A DNA stretch of 38,062 nt from Chromatiales bacterium. GTDB lineage: Bacteria; Pseudomonadota; Gammaproteobacteria; Chromatiales; Chromatiaceae. The first letter of the stretch is position 1. Each line of letters begins with the position of its first letter. The position numbers were made by a program, and so were the translations under genes. Below the pieces are notes generated by a model. It was not told the origin of the DNA and searched no databases. It worked only from the letters and a program-made list of their open reading frames with translations. Positions 19,244 to 29,942 of this stretch are shown piece by piece. The stretch spans positions 1 to 38,062 of the forward strand of contig JANQEV010000074.1 in assembly GCA_028278145.1 (NCBI GenBank). The letters are read 5' to 3'.

Positions 19244-20307
19244 TGATCATGGCCGGGGGTACCGGCGGACATGTATTTCCAGCCCTGGCGGTGGCTACGG
19301 AGCTGCGCAGTCGTGGCCTGGATGTTATGTGGCTGGGATCGGCCGGTGGCTTTGAAGAACGTGTGGTGCCGGATGCTGGTTTCTGTATGGAGACTATAAG
19401 TATCAGTGGGCTAAGGGGTAATGGTCTGGTGCGATGGCTCAAGGCGCCATTTATGCTTCTGCTGGCCATGTGGCAGGCACTGGATGTACTGCGTCGCTGT
19501 CGACCTTCTGTGGTGCTTGGTATGGGGGGATTTGTGACCGGCCCAGGTGGTGTGATGTCCAGGTTCTTGGGCATACCACTGGTTATACATGAGCAGAATG
19601 CAATTCCAGGGATGACCAACAACCTGTTATCGCGGATTGCCACCCGGGTGCTGGAGTCATTTCCAGGCAGCTTTGGTGCGGATAAAAATGTTGTCCTGGT
19701 TGGAAACCCCGTGCGTGCTGATATCTGGCAGCTGCCGGATCCGACCCGCCGGATGGAGTCCAGAACTGGACCTGTTCGTCTCCTTATCCTGGGTGGTTCC
19801 CAGGGAGCGCAGGCATTGAATCAGGCATTGCCTCAGGCTATGAACCAGATGGATTTTTCCACCCAGGTACAGATTCAGCATCAGGCTGGCAGGGGTAAGG
19901 ATGTGATTACCGCTGAGGCATACCGGGCTATTGGGGTAGATGCGGATGTTGTGCCGTTTATCTCCAACATGGCCGAGGCCTATGCCTGGGCCGATCTGGT
20001 CATTTGCCGGGCTGGTGCATTGACCGTGTCTGAGCTGGCGGCGTCCGGGGTAGGTTCGATATTAGTGCCATATCCATATGCCGCTGATGACCACCAGACC
20101 TTAAATGCCAGCTACCTGACTGACTCTGGTGCCGCGGTTTTGCTGCCGCAGTCAGAGCTGGACCATGAGTCACTGGCGTCCATCTTGAAACAGTTACTGG
20201 ATGATCGTGGCAGGTTACTACAGATGGCGCAGGCTGCACGTGACCTGGCAAAACCCATGGCCACCATGGATGTGGCCGATATTTGTGAGGAGATACAGCT
20301 GCAATGA
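19228..20307 (+). CDS. murG: UDP-GlcNAc:lipid I GlcNAc transferase
   Basis: Peripheral inner-membrane GT-B glycosyltransferase that converts lipid I to lipid II. The 359-residue product has the N-terminal glycine loop [14 protein letters not shown] at 8-21, [25 protein letters not shown], the nucleotide-binding [10 protein letters not shown], and [15 protein letters not shown] with YPYAADDHQ. All are typical of MurG. The start at 19228 lies 16 nt inside ftsW, with GGAG about 10 nt upstream; an ATG at 19243 is an alternative that would remove only five residues. The stop overlaps murC by 4 nt. Confidence 0.96.
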   Translation: MGSRVMIMAGGTGGHVFPALAVATELRSRGLDVMWLGSAGGFEERVVPDAGFCMETISISGLRGNGLVRWLKAPFMLLLAMWQALDVLRRCRPSVVLGMGGFVTGPGGVMSRFLGIPLVIHEQNAIPGMTNNLLSRIATRVLESFPGSFGADKNVVLVGNPVRADIWQLPDPTRRMESRTGPVRLLILGGSQGAQALNQALPQAMNQMDFSTQVQIQHQAGRGKDVITAEAYRAIGVDADVVPFISNMAEAYAWADLVICRAGALTVSELAASGVGSILVPYPYAADDHQTLNASYLTDSGAAVLLPQSELDHESLASILKQLLDDRGRLLQMAQAARDLAKPMATMDVADICEEIQLQ

Positions 20308-21755
20308 ACCAAGCAAACATCAACCAGCAGCGACATGCGGCCGAGGCTATGGGGCGTATGCGCCATATCCATTTTGTTGGTATTGGCGGTGCCGGCATGA
20401 GTGGTATCGCAGAGGTGATGTTGAATCTGGGTTATCACATCTCAGGGTCTGACCGGCGCTCCGGACAGGTTATTGATCAACTGCGGGCGCAGGGTGCTGA
20501 GATTGTCATAGGTCACAATGCAGGCAATATTGCAGGTGCGGATGCAGTGGTTATCTCCAGTGCTGTAAAGGAAGACAATCCGGAAGTGGCGTCGGCCCGG
20601 GCCGAGCGTATTCCTGTGGTACCCCGAGCCGAGATGCTGGCAGAGCTGATGCGGTTTCGTTTTGGTATCGCCGTGGCTGGTACCCATGGCAAGACCACTA
20701 CCACCAGTCTGGTTGCCAGTCTGCTGGCTGAGGGTGGGCTGGATCCAACTTTTGTGATTGGTGGTCGTCTCAACAGTGCCGGTACCAATGCCAGGCTGGG
20801 GACAGGCGAGTATCTGGTGGCTGAGGCAGATGAGAGCGATGCCTCGTTTCTCTATCTGCAGCCAATGATGGCGGTAGTAACCAACATTGACGCAGACCAT
20901 ATGACTACATACGGAGGTGATTTCGATCGCCTGCGAGGCACCTTTATTGAGTTCCTGCATCATCTGCCATTCTACGGCCAGGCGGTGCTGTGCATTGATG
21001 ATGATGAGATACGCGGCTTGTTACCACAACTAACCCGCCCGGTTATCACCTACGGATTTTCTAATGACGCTGATCTGCAGGCTATGGATGTGCGGCAGGA
21101 AGGTTTGCGTACCCACTTCTCGGTGCGGTTTGCCGATGATGAAGAGGTGTTGCAGACAACCCTGAATATGCCGGGACGACACAATGTACTCAATGCCCTG
21201 GCGGCCATAGCAGTGGCCAGAGATCTGGGTGTGGACAATGCATCCATAAGCTCGGCCCTGGAGAAGTTTGAGGGGATAGGTCGCCGCTTCCAGGTTAATG
21301 ATGGCTGCCGCACTGCCAATGGTGAGGTGATGCTGGTGGATGATTATGGCCATCACCCACGTGAGGTGGATGCCACCATTAAAGCGATTCGTGAGGGATG
21401 GCCGGAGCGTCGTCTGGTACTGGTATTCCAACCCCACCGTTACACCCGCACCCAGGAGCAGTTTGACGATTTTGTCCAGGTGTTGTCACAGGCGGATGTG
21501 TTGGTGCTCACCGAGGTATATGCAGCAGGTGAAACCTCAATTGCAGGTGCCGACGGGCGTTCCCTGAGTCGAGCCATTCGTGCCCGGGGCCAGGTAGATC
21601 CGGTGTTTGTGGATCCGGTAACCGATCTGCCTGAATTGTTGCGGGGATTAGTCCAGGACGGTGACGTGGTGGCCATGATGGGCGCCGGTGATATTGGAGC
21701 CATGGCAGCAAAGATGCCGCAGCTGCTGTGTGTGGACGCGGAGGATACTGACTGA
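20304..21755 (+). CDS. murC: UDP-N-acetylmuramate--L-alanine ligase
   Basis: First amino-acid ligase of the peptidoglycan stem peptide, joining L-alanine to UDP-MurNAc with ATP in the cytosol. The 483-residue product has [17 protein letters not shown] at 22-38 (UDP binding), the ATP loop [12 protein letters not shown] near 125-136, [34 protein letters not shown] and QPHRYTRT. Length matches the E. coli enzyme. About 19 residues precede the core, with the start set by the ATGA overlap with murG. murB follows after 2 nt. Confidence 0.97.
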   Translation: MNQANINQQRHAAEAMGRMRHIHFVGIGGAGMSGIAEVMLNLGYHISGSDRRSGQVIDQLRAQGAEIVIGHNAGNIAGADAVVISSAVKEDNPEVASARAERIPVVPRAEMLAELMRFRFGIAVAGTHGKTTTTSLVASLLAEGGLDPTFVIGGRLNSAGTNARLGTGEYLVAEADESDASFLYLQPMMAVVTNIDADHMTTYGGDFDRLRGTFIEFLHHLPFYGQAVLCIDDDEIRGLLPQLTRPVITYGFSNDADLQAMDVRQEGLRTHFSVRFADDEEVLQTTLNMPGRHNVLNALAAIAVARDLGVDNASISSALEKFEGIGRRFQVNDGCRTANGEVMLVDDYGHHPREVDATIKAIREGWPERRLVLVFQPHRYTRTQEQFDDFVQVLSQADVLVLTEVYAAGETSIAGADGRSLSRAIRARGQVDPVFVDPVTDLPELLRGLVQDGDVVAMMGAGDIGAMAAKMPQLLCVDAEDTD

Positions 21756-21757
21756 TT

Positions 21758-23570
<1,813 letters not shown>

Positions 23571-23571
<1 letters not shown>

Positions 23572-24383
23572 TGGCTAGATCGGGTGCAACCACAAAGCGT
23601 AAATCCAAGGCTGCTGCCCAGCGTCGTGAACAGCAGAGGCATGCCATGCTGTTGTGGTTCAAGGTGATGCTGGTGGCAGGGGTGGTTGGTGCCGGGCTCT
23701 ACTGGGGGGTCACCGCAGTGACTGACCCCACACTGTTGCCACTGAAGGTGGTGCGGACGGACGGTAAATTTCGCTACATGCAGCGACAGGATCTGGAACA
23801 GGCAGTGGCTGACCTGGCCAGAGATGGATTTCTTACCGTGGATGTGGCGGCGATCAGGGACCGGGCCAAGAGTTTGCCCTGGGTGGATCAGGTAAGTGTA
23901 CGCCGGGTCTGGCCGGACAGTCTGCAGCTGTGGGTGGAGGAGCATGTGCCTCTGTCCAGATGGCAGGACGACGCCATGCTGAATGTACGGGGAGAAGCCT
24001 TTTGGCCAAAACCCGGAACCTTACCCGCAGGATTTCCTCTGCTGTCCGGGCCGGATGGTAGTGAGAAGGAGCTGGCCAGGCAGTACATGTCCATAAAAGT
24101 ACGCCTGGGCGCTATGGGGCTGGAGATTAAAGAGATGAGGATGGATGAGCGTCGGGCCTGGAGCATGAAGCTGAGCAGTGGAACTGTCATACGTCTGGGC
24201 AGCAAGGATCTGGAACACAGACTGGCGCGTTTTTACAGCATTTATCCGTTGCTGGAAGCAGATAAGCGGGAATTGCATGAGGTTGATCTGCGTTATACCA
24301 ACGGCTTTGCCGTTACCTGGAAAAAACTTAATCCCACAGCAGGAATAGGGGACAGAACCGAGACCTTGAGAGGATTGGTGTAA
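23571..24383 (+). CDS. ftsQ: Cell division protein FtsQ
   Basis: Bitopic inner-membrane hub of the FtsQLB complex. Taking the ATG at 23571, which overlaps the ddl stop by one base, gives 270 residues; an upstream in-frame ATG at 23535 would read into ddl and is not needed. It has a basic cytoplasmic tail (TTKRKSKAAAQRREQQRH), one membrane segment at about 28-48, a POTRA domain from about 55 (LPLKVVRTDGKF to WVDQVSVRRVWPDSL) with a family-typical VEEHVPLSRW, then the beta domain ending in LRYTNGFAVTWK. Its stop shares one base with the ftsA start. Confidence 0.95.
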
Positions 24384-25618
24384 TGACCAAAAAGGTGGAG
24401 AAAAATCTAATTGTAGGCCTGGATATCGGGACCTCAAAAGTTGTTGCCATTGTTGGCGAGATAAAGCCGGAAAAAGAGATTGAGATTATCGGTATCGGTT
24501 CGCATCCGTCGCGCGGTCTGAAAAAAGGCGTGGTGGTGAATATCGAATCCACCGTTCAGTCCATTCAGCGTGCGGTGGAAGAGGCTGAGCTGATGGCCGG
24601 TTGTGAGATCCACTCGGTGCATGCCGGGATCGCCGGGAGCCATATCCGCAGTCTCAACTCCCATGGAATTGTGGCTATTAAGGATCATGAGGTGGCGTAC
24701 GGTGATGTGGAGCGGGTGATTGATGCTGCCAGGGCAGTAGCTATCCCGGCAGATCAGAAGATTCTGCATATTCTGCCCCAGGAGTTCATCATCGATGAAC
24801 AGGAGGGGATCAAGGAACCGGTAGGCATGTCCGGTGTGCGACTTGAAGCCAGGGTGCACATGGTGACCGGTGCCGTGAGTGCGGCGCAGAATATCGTTAA
24901 ATGCGTACGACGTTGTGGCCTGGATGTGGATGATCTGATCCTGGAGCAGCTCAGTTCCAGTTACGCAGTTCTGAGTGATGATGAAAAAGAACTGGGTGTC
25001 TGCCTGGTGGATATTGGAGGAGGCACTACCGATATCGCCATCTTCACCGATGGTTCTATACGCCATACGGCAGTGATACCTATTGCCGGTGATCAGGTGA
25101 CCAACGATATCGCCGTGGCCCTGCGAACCCCAACTCAGCATGCTGAAGATATCAAGGTGAAATATGCCTGCGCCTTGACGCAGCTGGCTGCTGATGACGA
25201 GACCATAGAGGTACCGAGTATCGGTGACCGTCCATCCCGACGCCTGTCGCGCCAGACCCTGGCGGAGGTGGTGGAACCACGCTACGAAGAACTGCTGACT
25301 CTGGTACAGGCGGAGCTGCGTCGGAGTGGATTTGAAGATCTTATTCCAGGAGGTGTCGTGCTTACTGGCGGCAGCTCTAAGATGGAGGGACTGATTGATC
25401 TGGCGGAAGAGGTGTTCCATATGCCAGTGCGTCTTGGAGTCCCGCAATACATAACCGGACTGGTGGATGTGGTGCGTAATCCCATTTATGCCACCGGTGT
25501 TGGTCTGTTGCTGTTCGGTTCCAGTAACCGAACCACCCAGATGCGGGATCTGCCTAATGGTCCCAGCATGAATGATATCTGGGGTCGCATGCGCAGTTGG
25601 TTTCAGGGGAATTTTTAA
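24383..25618 (+). CDS. ftsA: Cell division protein FtsA
   Basis: Actin-fold ATPase that tethers FtsZ to the membrane and recruits later division proteins. The 411-residue product begins with the phosphate-1 loop LIVGLDIGTSKVVAIVGE, has the second phosphate motif VDIGGGTTDIAIFTDGS near the middle, and VVLTGGSSKMEGL as the adenosine motif. The C-terminal amphipathic helix (DIWGRMRSWFQGNF) is the expected membrane-targeting sequence. Length matches E. coli (about 420). It starts within the ftsQ stop and is 64 bp from ftsZ, the largest gap within the cluster. Confidence 0.97.
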   Translation: MTKKVEKNLIVGLDIGTSKVVAIVGEIKPEKEIEIIGIGSHPSRGLKKGVVVNIESTVQSIQRAVEEAELMAGCEIHSVHAGIAGSHIRSLNSHGIVAIKDHEVAYGDVERVIDAARAVAIPADQKILHILPQEFIIDEQEGIKEPVGMSGVRLEARVHMVTGAVSAAQNIVKCVRRCGLDVDDLILEQLSSSYAVLSDDEKELGVCLVDIGGGTTDIAIFTDGSIRHTAVIPIAGDQVTNDIAVALRTPTQHAEDIKVKYACALTQLAADDETIEVPSIGDRPSRRLSRQTLAEVVEPRYEELLTLVQAELRRSGFEDLIPGGVVLTGGSSKMEGLIDLAEEVFHMPVRLGVPQYITGLVDVVRNPIYATGVGLLLFGSSNRTTQMRDLPNGPSMNDIWGRMRSWFQGNF

Positions 25619-25682
25619 TGTTTTTATATTTTTCAACATATGGGTGCCTGGGTCTTGGACCTGCTAAAGAGGAGGGTGTGTC

Positions 25683-26864
25683 ATGTTTGAGTTGATGGAT
25701 GCATATAGTCAGAATGCGGTGATCAAAGTAGTTGGTGTCGGCGGTGGTGGCGGTAACGCTGTCAATCACATGGTGGATGCCAATATCGAAGGGGTGGATT
25801 TTATCTGTGCCAACACGGATGCACAGGCATTGAATAACAGTAGGGTCAGGACCCTGTTGCAACTTGGTGCCAACATCACCAAGGGGTTGGGTGCGGGTAC
25901 CAATCCTGAAATTGGGCGCGGTGCAGCACTGGAAGACCGGGACCGGATTCAGGAGGCGCTGGAGGGCGCGGATATGGTGTTCATTACCGCCGGTCTTGGT
26001 GGTGGTACCGGGACCGGAGCAGCGCCTATTGTGGCCGAGGTGGCACGGGAGATGGGTGTGTTGACCGTGGCAGTGGTAACCAAGCCATTCACCTTTGAAG
26101 GCAGTAAGCGCATGCAGGTGGCCGAAGCTGGTGTGGAAGAACTGGGGAGATATGTGGACTCCCTGATTACCATCCCAAATGAGAAGCTGTTGGCAGTGCT
26201 AGGTAAAGAGATCAGCCTGTTGAATGCCTTTAAGTCGGCCAACGATATCCTGCTGGGTGCAGTACAAGGCATTGCTGAGCTGATCACCCGTCCGGGTCTG
26301 ATCAACGTGGATTTTGCTGATGTGCGTACCGTTATGTCTGAGATGGGTGTGGCCATGATGGGAGCTGGTAGCGCCAAGGGTGAGAACCGGGCGCGTGCCG
26401 CAGCGGAAGAGGCTATCCACAGCCCACTGCTGGAAGATGTTAATCTTTCGGGCGCCCGTGGCATACTGGTGAATATAACTGCTGGGTTGGATCTCTCCAT
26501 TGGTGAATTCGATGAGGTTGGAAACACCGTCAAGGAAGTAGCCTGTGATGATGCTACCGTGGTAGTGGGTACCGTGATCGATCCGGAGATGGAAGATGAG
26601 CTGCGGGTGACCGTGGTTGCAACCGGTTTGGGTGATGCCGCTCTGCGGGTCGAAGCTCCGGAAGTAGAGGAGAAGGAAGTGGCAGTATTACGGCCTGTAC
26701 AGACTGAAGAGGATGTGTTTGCCCGCCCTGATTACAGCTCCATGGATCGTCCGACAGTTATCCGCAAGGATCCAAAGGCCGCGCAACCCTACCCTGAGCC
26801 TGCTCAGGAGAAGGAGATGGAGTATTTGGATATACCTGCTTTTCTGCGCAGGCAGGCTGATTGA
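25683..26864 (+). CDS. ftsZ: Cell division GTPase FtsZ
   Basis: Tubulin homologue that polymerises into the Z ring. The 393-residue product has [13 protein letters not shown] near residues 17-29, the GTP signature GGGTGTG at 106-112, the T7-loop [15 protein letters not shown] that completes catalysis in the next subunit, a variable linker rich in Glu, Pro and Arg, and the conserved C-terminal peptide [14 protein letters not shown] that binds FtsA and ZipA. A ribosome site (AGAGGAGGG, about 7 nt upstream) supports the start. It is the last gene of the dcw block; 204 bp separate it from lpxC. Confidence 0.98.
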   Translation: MFELMDAYSQNAVIKVVGVGGGGGNAVNHMVDANIEGVDFICANTDAQALNNSRVRTLLQLGANITKGLGAGTNPEIGRGAALEDRDRIQEALEGADMVFITAGLGGGTGTGAAPIVAEVAREMGVLTVAVVTKPFTFEGSKRMQVAEAGVEELGRYVDSLITIPNEKLLAVLGKEISLLNAFKSANDILLGAVQGIAELITRPGLINVDFADVRTVMSEMGVAMMGAGSAKGENRARAAAEEAIHSPLLEDVNLSGARGILVNITAGLDLSIGEFDEVGNTVKEVACDDATVVVGTVIDPEMEDELRVTVVATGLGDAALRVEAPEVEEKEVAVLRPVQTEEDVFARPDYSSMDRPTVIRKDPKAAQPYPEPAQEKEMEYLDIPAFLRRQAD

Positions 26865-26897
26865 TGGTTAGGGGGCAGTGTGATAAAAGTTAGATCT

Positions 26898-26936
26898 GCT
26901 GACAGCTGACAGCTGACAGCTGACAGCTGACAGCTG
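26898..26936 (+). repeat. Heptamer tandem repeat, (GCTGACA) x 5.6
   Basis: Five perfect units of GCTGACA and a partial sixth (GCTG) run head to tail without mismatch. Each junction makes a CAGCTG palindrome, so the array also presents that palindrome every 7 bp. It lies 34 bp after the ftsZ stop and about 60 bp upstream of the lpxC -35 box. Such perfect heptamer arrays usually vary in copy number between strains by replication slippage. No coding frame covers it. Confidence 0.9.
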
Positions 26937-26997
26937 TGAGCGATAGTTCTGTATCAGGCCAAAACGGCTGCTATGGAATAATTATGGATTGGTGCTT

Positions 26998-27025
26998 TTG
27001 TCATGGTTACTGCTTATGCTAATAT
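26998..27025 (+). promoter_or_regulatory. Candidate lpxC promoter with extended -10
   Basis: TTGTCA (26998-27003) and TAATAT (27020-27025) are separated by 16 bp, and TGC immediately before the -10 box makes it an extended -10 (TGnTAATAT). Transcription would begin near 27032, giving a leader of about 35 nt before the lpxC ATG. E. coli lpxC likewise has its own promoter after ftsZ. Confidence 0.5.
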
Positions 27026-27068
27026 ATCACCCGTTTTTTTCGGGATATACGGTGGGGACAGGTAAATA

Positions 27069-27980
27069 ATGATCAAACAACGTACGTTGAAGAATGTGAT
27101 CCGCGCCACAGGTGTAGGCCTCCATACGGGAGATAAGGTATATCTCACGTTGCGGCCAGCAGCAGCAAACACCGGTATCGTATTTAGACGTGTTGATTTG
27201 GAAGAACCGGTCGAAATCAAGGCCTGCCCGGAAAATGTTGGCGATACCCAACTGTCCACTACCCTGGAAAAGGATGGGGTAAAAATATCTACTGTGGAAC
27301 ATCTGCTCTCAGCCTGTGCTGGTCTGGGTATTGATAATGCCTATGTAGATGTCAGTGCAGCAGAGGTCCCGATTATGGATGGCAGTGCCGGGCCCTTTGT
27401 ATTCCTGATCCAATCTGCCGGTATTGAGGAGCAGAATGCAGCCAAGCGTTTTATCCGCATCAAGCGAGAAGTTGTGGTGGAAGAGGATAATAAAAGCGCT
27501 GCATTCAAGCCTTTTGACGGCTTCAAGGTCTCCTTTGCCATCGATTTTGATCATCCAGTATTTACCGAACGCACCAGGTTCGCATCGGTGGATTTCTCCT
27601 CAACCTCCTTTGTGAAAGAGGTAAGTCGTGCTCGTACCTTCGGTTTTTTACGGGATATCGAGATGCTGCGTGAACGCCAGTTGGCCCTGGGTGGCAGCAT
27701 GGATAATGCCATCGTGGTGGATGACTTCAGGGTTCTGAATGAAGACGGTCTGCGTTATGAAGACGAGTTCGTAAAGCACAAGATTCTAGATGCCATAGGT
27801 GATCTCTACCTGCTGGGACACAGCCTGGTGGGCTCTTTCATCGGCAACAGGTCAGGCCATGCCCTGAACAACAAGCTGCTTAAAACTCTCATGGCTGACA
27901 AGGAAGCCTGGGAAGAAGTTACCTTTGAAGAAGGTAGCGATGAGCCTATCTCTTACTTGAAACCAATCCCAATCTCCTGA
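27069..27980 (+). CDS. lpxC: UDP-3-O-acyl-N-acetylglucosamine deacetylase
   Basis: Zinc amidase that performs the committed step of lipid A synthesis in the cytosol. The 303-residue product starts [20 protein letters not shown] and has the zinc ligands His78 (VEHLLSA), His237 and Asp241 ([14 protein letters not shown]) and the catalytic His264 (SGHALNN), each one position below the E. coli number. Thr/Phe-rich segments of the hydrophobic tunnel ([18 protein letters not shown]) are present. Its place after ftsZ is the usual one in gammaproteobacteria. In E. coli its level is set by FtsH proteolysis through the C-terminal tail; here the tail (SYLKPIPIS) differs, so control may differ. Confidence 0.97.
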   Translation: MIKQRTLKNVIRATGVGLHTGDKVYLTLRPAAANTGIVFRRVDLEEPVEIKACPENVGDTQLSTTLEKDGVKISTVEHLLSACAGLGIDNAYVDVSAAEVPIMDGSAGPFVFLIQSAGIEEQNAAKRFIRIKREVVVEEDNKSAAFKPFDGFKVSFAIDFDHPVFTERTRFASVDFSSTSFVKEVSRARTFGFLRDIEMLRERQLALGGSMDNAIVVDDFRVLNEDGLRYEDEFVKHKILDAIGDLYLLGHSLVGSFIGNRSGHALNNKLLKTLMADKEAWEEVTFEEGSDEPISYLKPIPIS

Positions 27981-28017
27981 AACTACTCAGGTTGGCAGGA
28001 TATATGCTGAGTTAGTT
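27981..28017. terminator. Possible hairpin between convergent lpxC and DUF721 gene
   Basis: AACTACTCAG (27981-27990) and CTGAGTTAGTT (28007-28017) can pair as a stem of about ten base pairs with one bulge and a 16-nt loop. It sits exactly in the 31-bp gap between the two converging stop codons, as a bidirectional terminator would. There is no GC-rich stem or following T run, so intrinsic termination is uncertain. Confidence 0.35.
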
Positions 28018-28461
28018 CCCGTTCTTATGATGGGAGCTAAGGCGCCGCAATGCCGCCTGTAGCTCAGGGTCAGAGGTATGGTCGGCAACTCTAGATAGCA
28101 GGTTGGCGTTTTCAGTAGACAGAAGACGAGCTGCACGTGTCTTTGATTTCGCCATTATCTTCTTGTTGTCAACCATGATTTTGACGGATACCTTATTGAT
28201 TTCTTTATGTTTGTTCTTTAGTCGCGTAACAAGTTCCCGTGAGAAATAACGTAGTCTGCTCGCCCATGCTGAAGAGTCTGTGTACAGGATGAGTTGATCC
28301 TGTTTCAGTACCAGAGCTATGCAGTGATCATTCAATGGAGAGGGAAGCAGGCTCTTTACCAGTTCCAGAGAGGCCTGGTTTTGTTGCATATGTGCCCGAA
28401 TTGTGGCAAATTCGGTGTGGATTTTCAGGTAGTTATTTAGGGGTTTGAATTTTCCGTTCAT
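28012..28461 (-). CDS. dciA: DUF721 family protein, likely DciA-type helicase loader
   Basis: The 149-residue product has the DUF721 pattern: an N-terminal LNNYLKIH segment, then SLLPSPLNDHCIALVL, LYTDSSAWASRLRYFSREL near 60-77 and a strand with VSVKIMV. DciA is the ancestral loader of the replicative helicase DnaB in bacteria lacking DnaC or DnaI, which is the likely role here; the family assignment is seen, the role is inferred. The usual place beside the lpxC/secA region supports it. It is on the opposite strand to its neighbours. The ATG at 28461 fits the family N terminus but has no clear ribosome site. It is divergent from the M23 gene across 67 bp. Confidence 0.8.
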   Translation of the reverse strand: MNGKFKPLNNYLKIHTEFATIRAHMQQNQASLELVKSLLPSPLNDHCIALVLKQDQLILYTDSSAWASRLRYFSRELVTRLKNKHKEINKVSVKIMVDNKKIMAKSKTRAARLLSTENANLLSRVADHTSDPELQAALRRLSSHHKNGN

Positions 28462-28528
28462 GGAGGGGCGGTTGGGGATTCTGGTTTATTAACCGGATAT
28501 AAGTACGAGAAAAGATAAATACAACTGT

Positions 28529-29500
28529 ATGAAGATACTACTCCTGTCTGATCGGCATCACAAATCTGGGTCTATTACTATCTCACCATGGTTAATGGTT
28601 GTGATAGTTGTCCTGGCAATTGCCGGGGCCTCCACCACCGCATCCTGGTATGGATACCAGATGGGCCTGGATGAGGGTACAGATCAGGGCCGCAAGCATG
28701 AGCAGCAACGACTACAGCATCGTCTCCAGGCAGCAATCGTCTCCAGTAAATCCCTCCAGTCCACCATTGACCAGCAGCGTAAAGAGTGGGAAGTAAATAA
28801 GATTCAAACCAATGAACATCTGAATGTACTGGCCCTGAAACTGGGGCAGTTGCAGTCACATGTGGTGCGTCTCAACGCCCTGGGAGAGCGCCTCACCACG
28901 ATGGGTAAGCTGGATTCAGAAGAGTTTGATTTCAAGAAAATACCTGGGCGTGGTGGTGTAGATTCTCAAAGCAAGCCCAGTGCGGTTGATCTCAAAGAGT
29001 TGGTAAAAGAGATTGATTCTCTGTCCCGCGTCATAGAGGACCGGGAAGTGAAGTTGAGTGTGCTGGAAAACCTGATCATGAACACTGATATGCAGAAGGA
29101 GATCCACCCCTCAGGTCGCCCGCTAAAGGGTGGATACATATCCTCAAAGTTTGGCATGCGGATTGATCCGTTCACCGGTAAAAAGATCTTTCATAATGGA
29201 GTGGATATTGCCAGTAAAAGGGGAACCCCAATCAATGCAGTTGGTTCGGGAATAGTTATTTTTTCCGGAACCAAGAGCGGTTATGGGAAGGTGGTAAAGG
29301 TACAGCATGGTAATGGGTTTGTTACCATCTATGCCCATAACCATGAGCTTATGGTTAAGTTTGGTGACTATGTCACCAAGGGACAGAAGATTGCAACCGT
29401 AGGCTCAACCGGGCGCTCAACCGGGCCGCATCTGCACTTCGAAGTGCAGCTAGACGGAAAAACAGTCAATCCAGTCAACTACTTGAGCGCCGCCAAGTAA
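28529..29500 (+). CDS. M23 (LytM-type) zinc metallopeptidase, membrane anchored
   Basis: Predicted periplasmic peptidoglycan endopeptidase. The 323-residue product has a short N-terminal tail, one membrane segment at about 20-45, a coiled-coil-like region at about 55-185 (many Gln, Glu, Arg and Leu), and a C-terminal M23 domain. The zinc ligands are intact: His222 and Asp226 (HNGVD), His270 (YAHN) and His303 (HLHFEV), so it should be catalytic rather than a degenerate EnvC/NlpD-like activator. Such a gene commonly lies between the DUF721 gene and secA in gammaproteobacteria. A direct link to division is suggested by location only. The ribosome site is weak. Confidence 0.9.
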   Translation: MKILLLSDRHHKSGSITISPWLMVVIVVLAIAGASTTASWYGYQMGLDEGTDQGRKHEQQRLQHRLQAAIVSSKSLQSTIDQQRKEWEVNKIQTNEHLNVLALKLGQLQSHVVRLNALGERLTTMGKLDSEEFDFKKIPGRGGVDSQSKPSAVDLKELVKEIDSLSRVIEDREVKLSVLENLIMNTDMQKEIHPSGRPLKGGYISSKFGMRIDPFTGKKIFHNGVDIASKRGTPINAVGSGIVIFSGTKSGYGKVVKVQHGNGFVTIYAHNHELMVKFGDYVTKGQKIATVGSTGRSTGPHLHFEVQLDGKTVNPVNYLSAAK

Positions 29501-29942
29501 TTTAAAATCTAAAAGCCGGTGCGTTCGTGCCGCGCCTATCTGTTTAATCCAATTCTTGAAGTAATCCTGGGTTCCTGTCCTCGATTCTCAATCATTACTT
29601 TTTCAGCCGCAAATGAACGCAAGTCACTGCTAATGTACACAAAGATGAATAAAATCTGGTTATTTGCGAAAGATAGTATTGTGCAGTTCCTAGGTTGAGC
29701 GAAGAAAAGACAAGTATTGTTGCTGGCGTTGCCTAACTGCCCGGCATGGCTTGAGCTATCCTAGGCAATTTGTTTGCGAGAATTTGCGGTGATTTGCGCT
29801 AGTTGCGGATAATTACCTTTCTTATCAGCAAACAACCGCGGCATCTGCAGCAAATATGGTGAAGGGTTGATATATGCCTGCAACATGACCATGTTTTGCG
29901 GTATCATTCCCAGTTTTATTATTCCAGACGGAACCGATTTTC
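29501..29942. other. 442-bp intergenic region upstream of secA
   Basis: No credible gene is present. About half is taken up by the inverted-repeat element at 29607-29808. The 134 bp between that element and the secA ATG should hold the secA promoter; weak sigma70-like words occur (TATCAT at 29902, TATTAT at 29917), but no pair is convincing. There is no secM-like reading frame of the E. coli type upstream of secA, so arrest-peptide control of secA is not evident. Confidence 0.6.
29607..29808. repeat. MITE-like inverted-repeat element with ~38-bp arms
   Basis: The left arm (29607-29644) and right arm (29771-29808) are roughly three-quarters identical as reverse complements, sharing the ordered words CCGCAA, CGCAA, TCAC, GC, AAT and CAAA. 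They flank about 126 bp with no reading frame. The centre contains two CCTAGG palindromes (29690 and 29760). Repeated CGCAAAT words recall dispersed non-coding repeats seen between genes in many proteobacteria. No target-site duplication was identified with confidence. Confidence 0.65.

Noticed and set aside
24434..25639. 401-residue frame antisense to ftsA
   Set aside because: It mirrors the full ftsA gene, has no domain sense (many His, Gln and Ile) and no ribosome site; a codon-usage shadow.
26898..26936. CRISPR-like array
   Set aside because: The repeats are 7 bp, contiguous and without spacers; it is a simple tandem repeat.
27024..27047. Terminator-like hairpin ahead of lpxC (CCCG, T run, CGGG)
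   Set aside because: Only four base pairs form, and the T run is in the loop rather than after the stem.
29501..29942. SecM-type arrest peptide upstream of secA
   Set aside because: No plausible reading frame with a signal peptide and arrest motif ends near secA.
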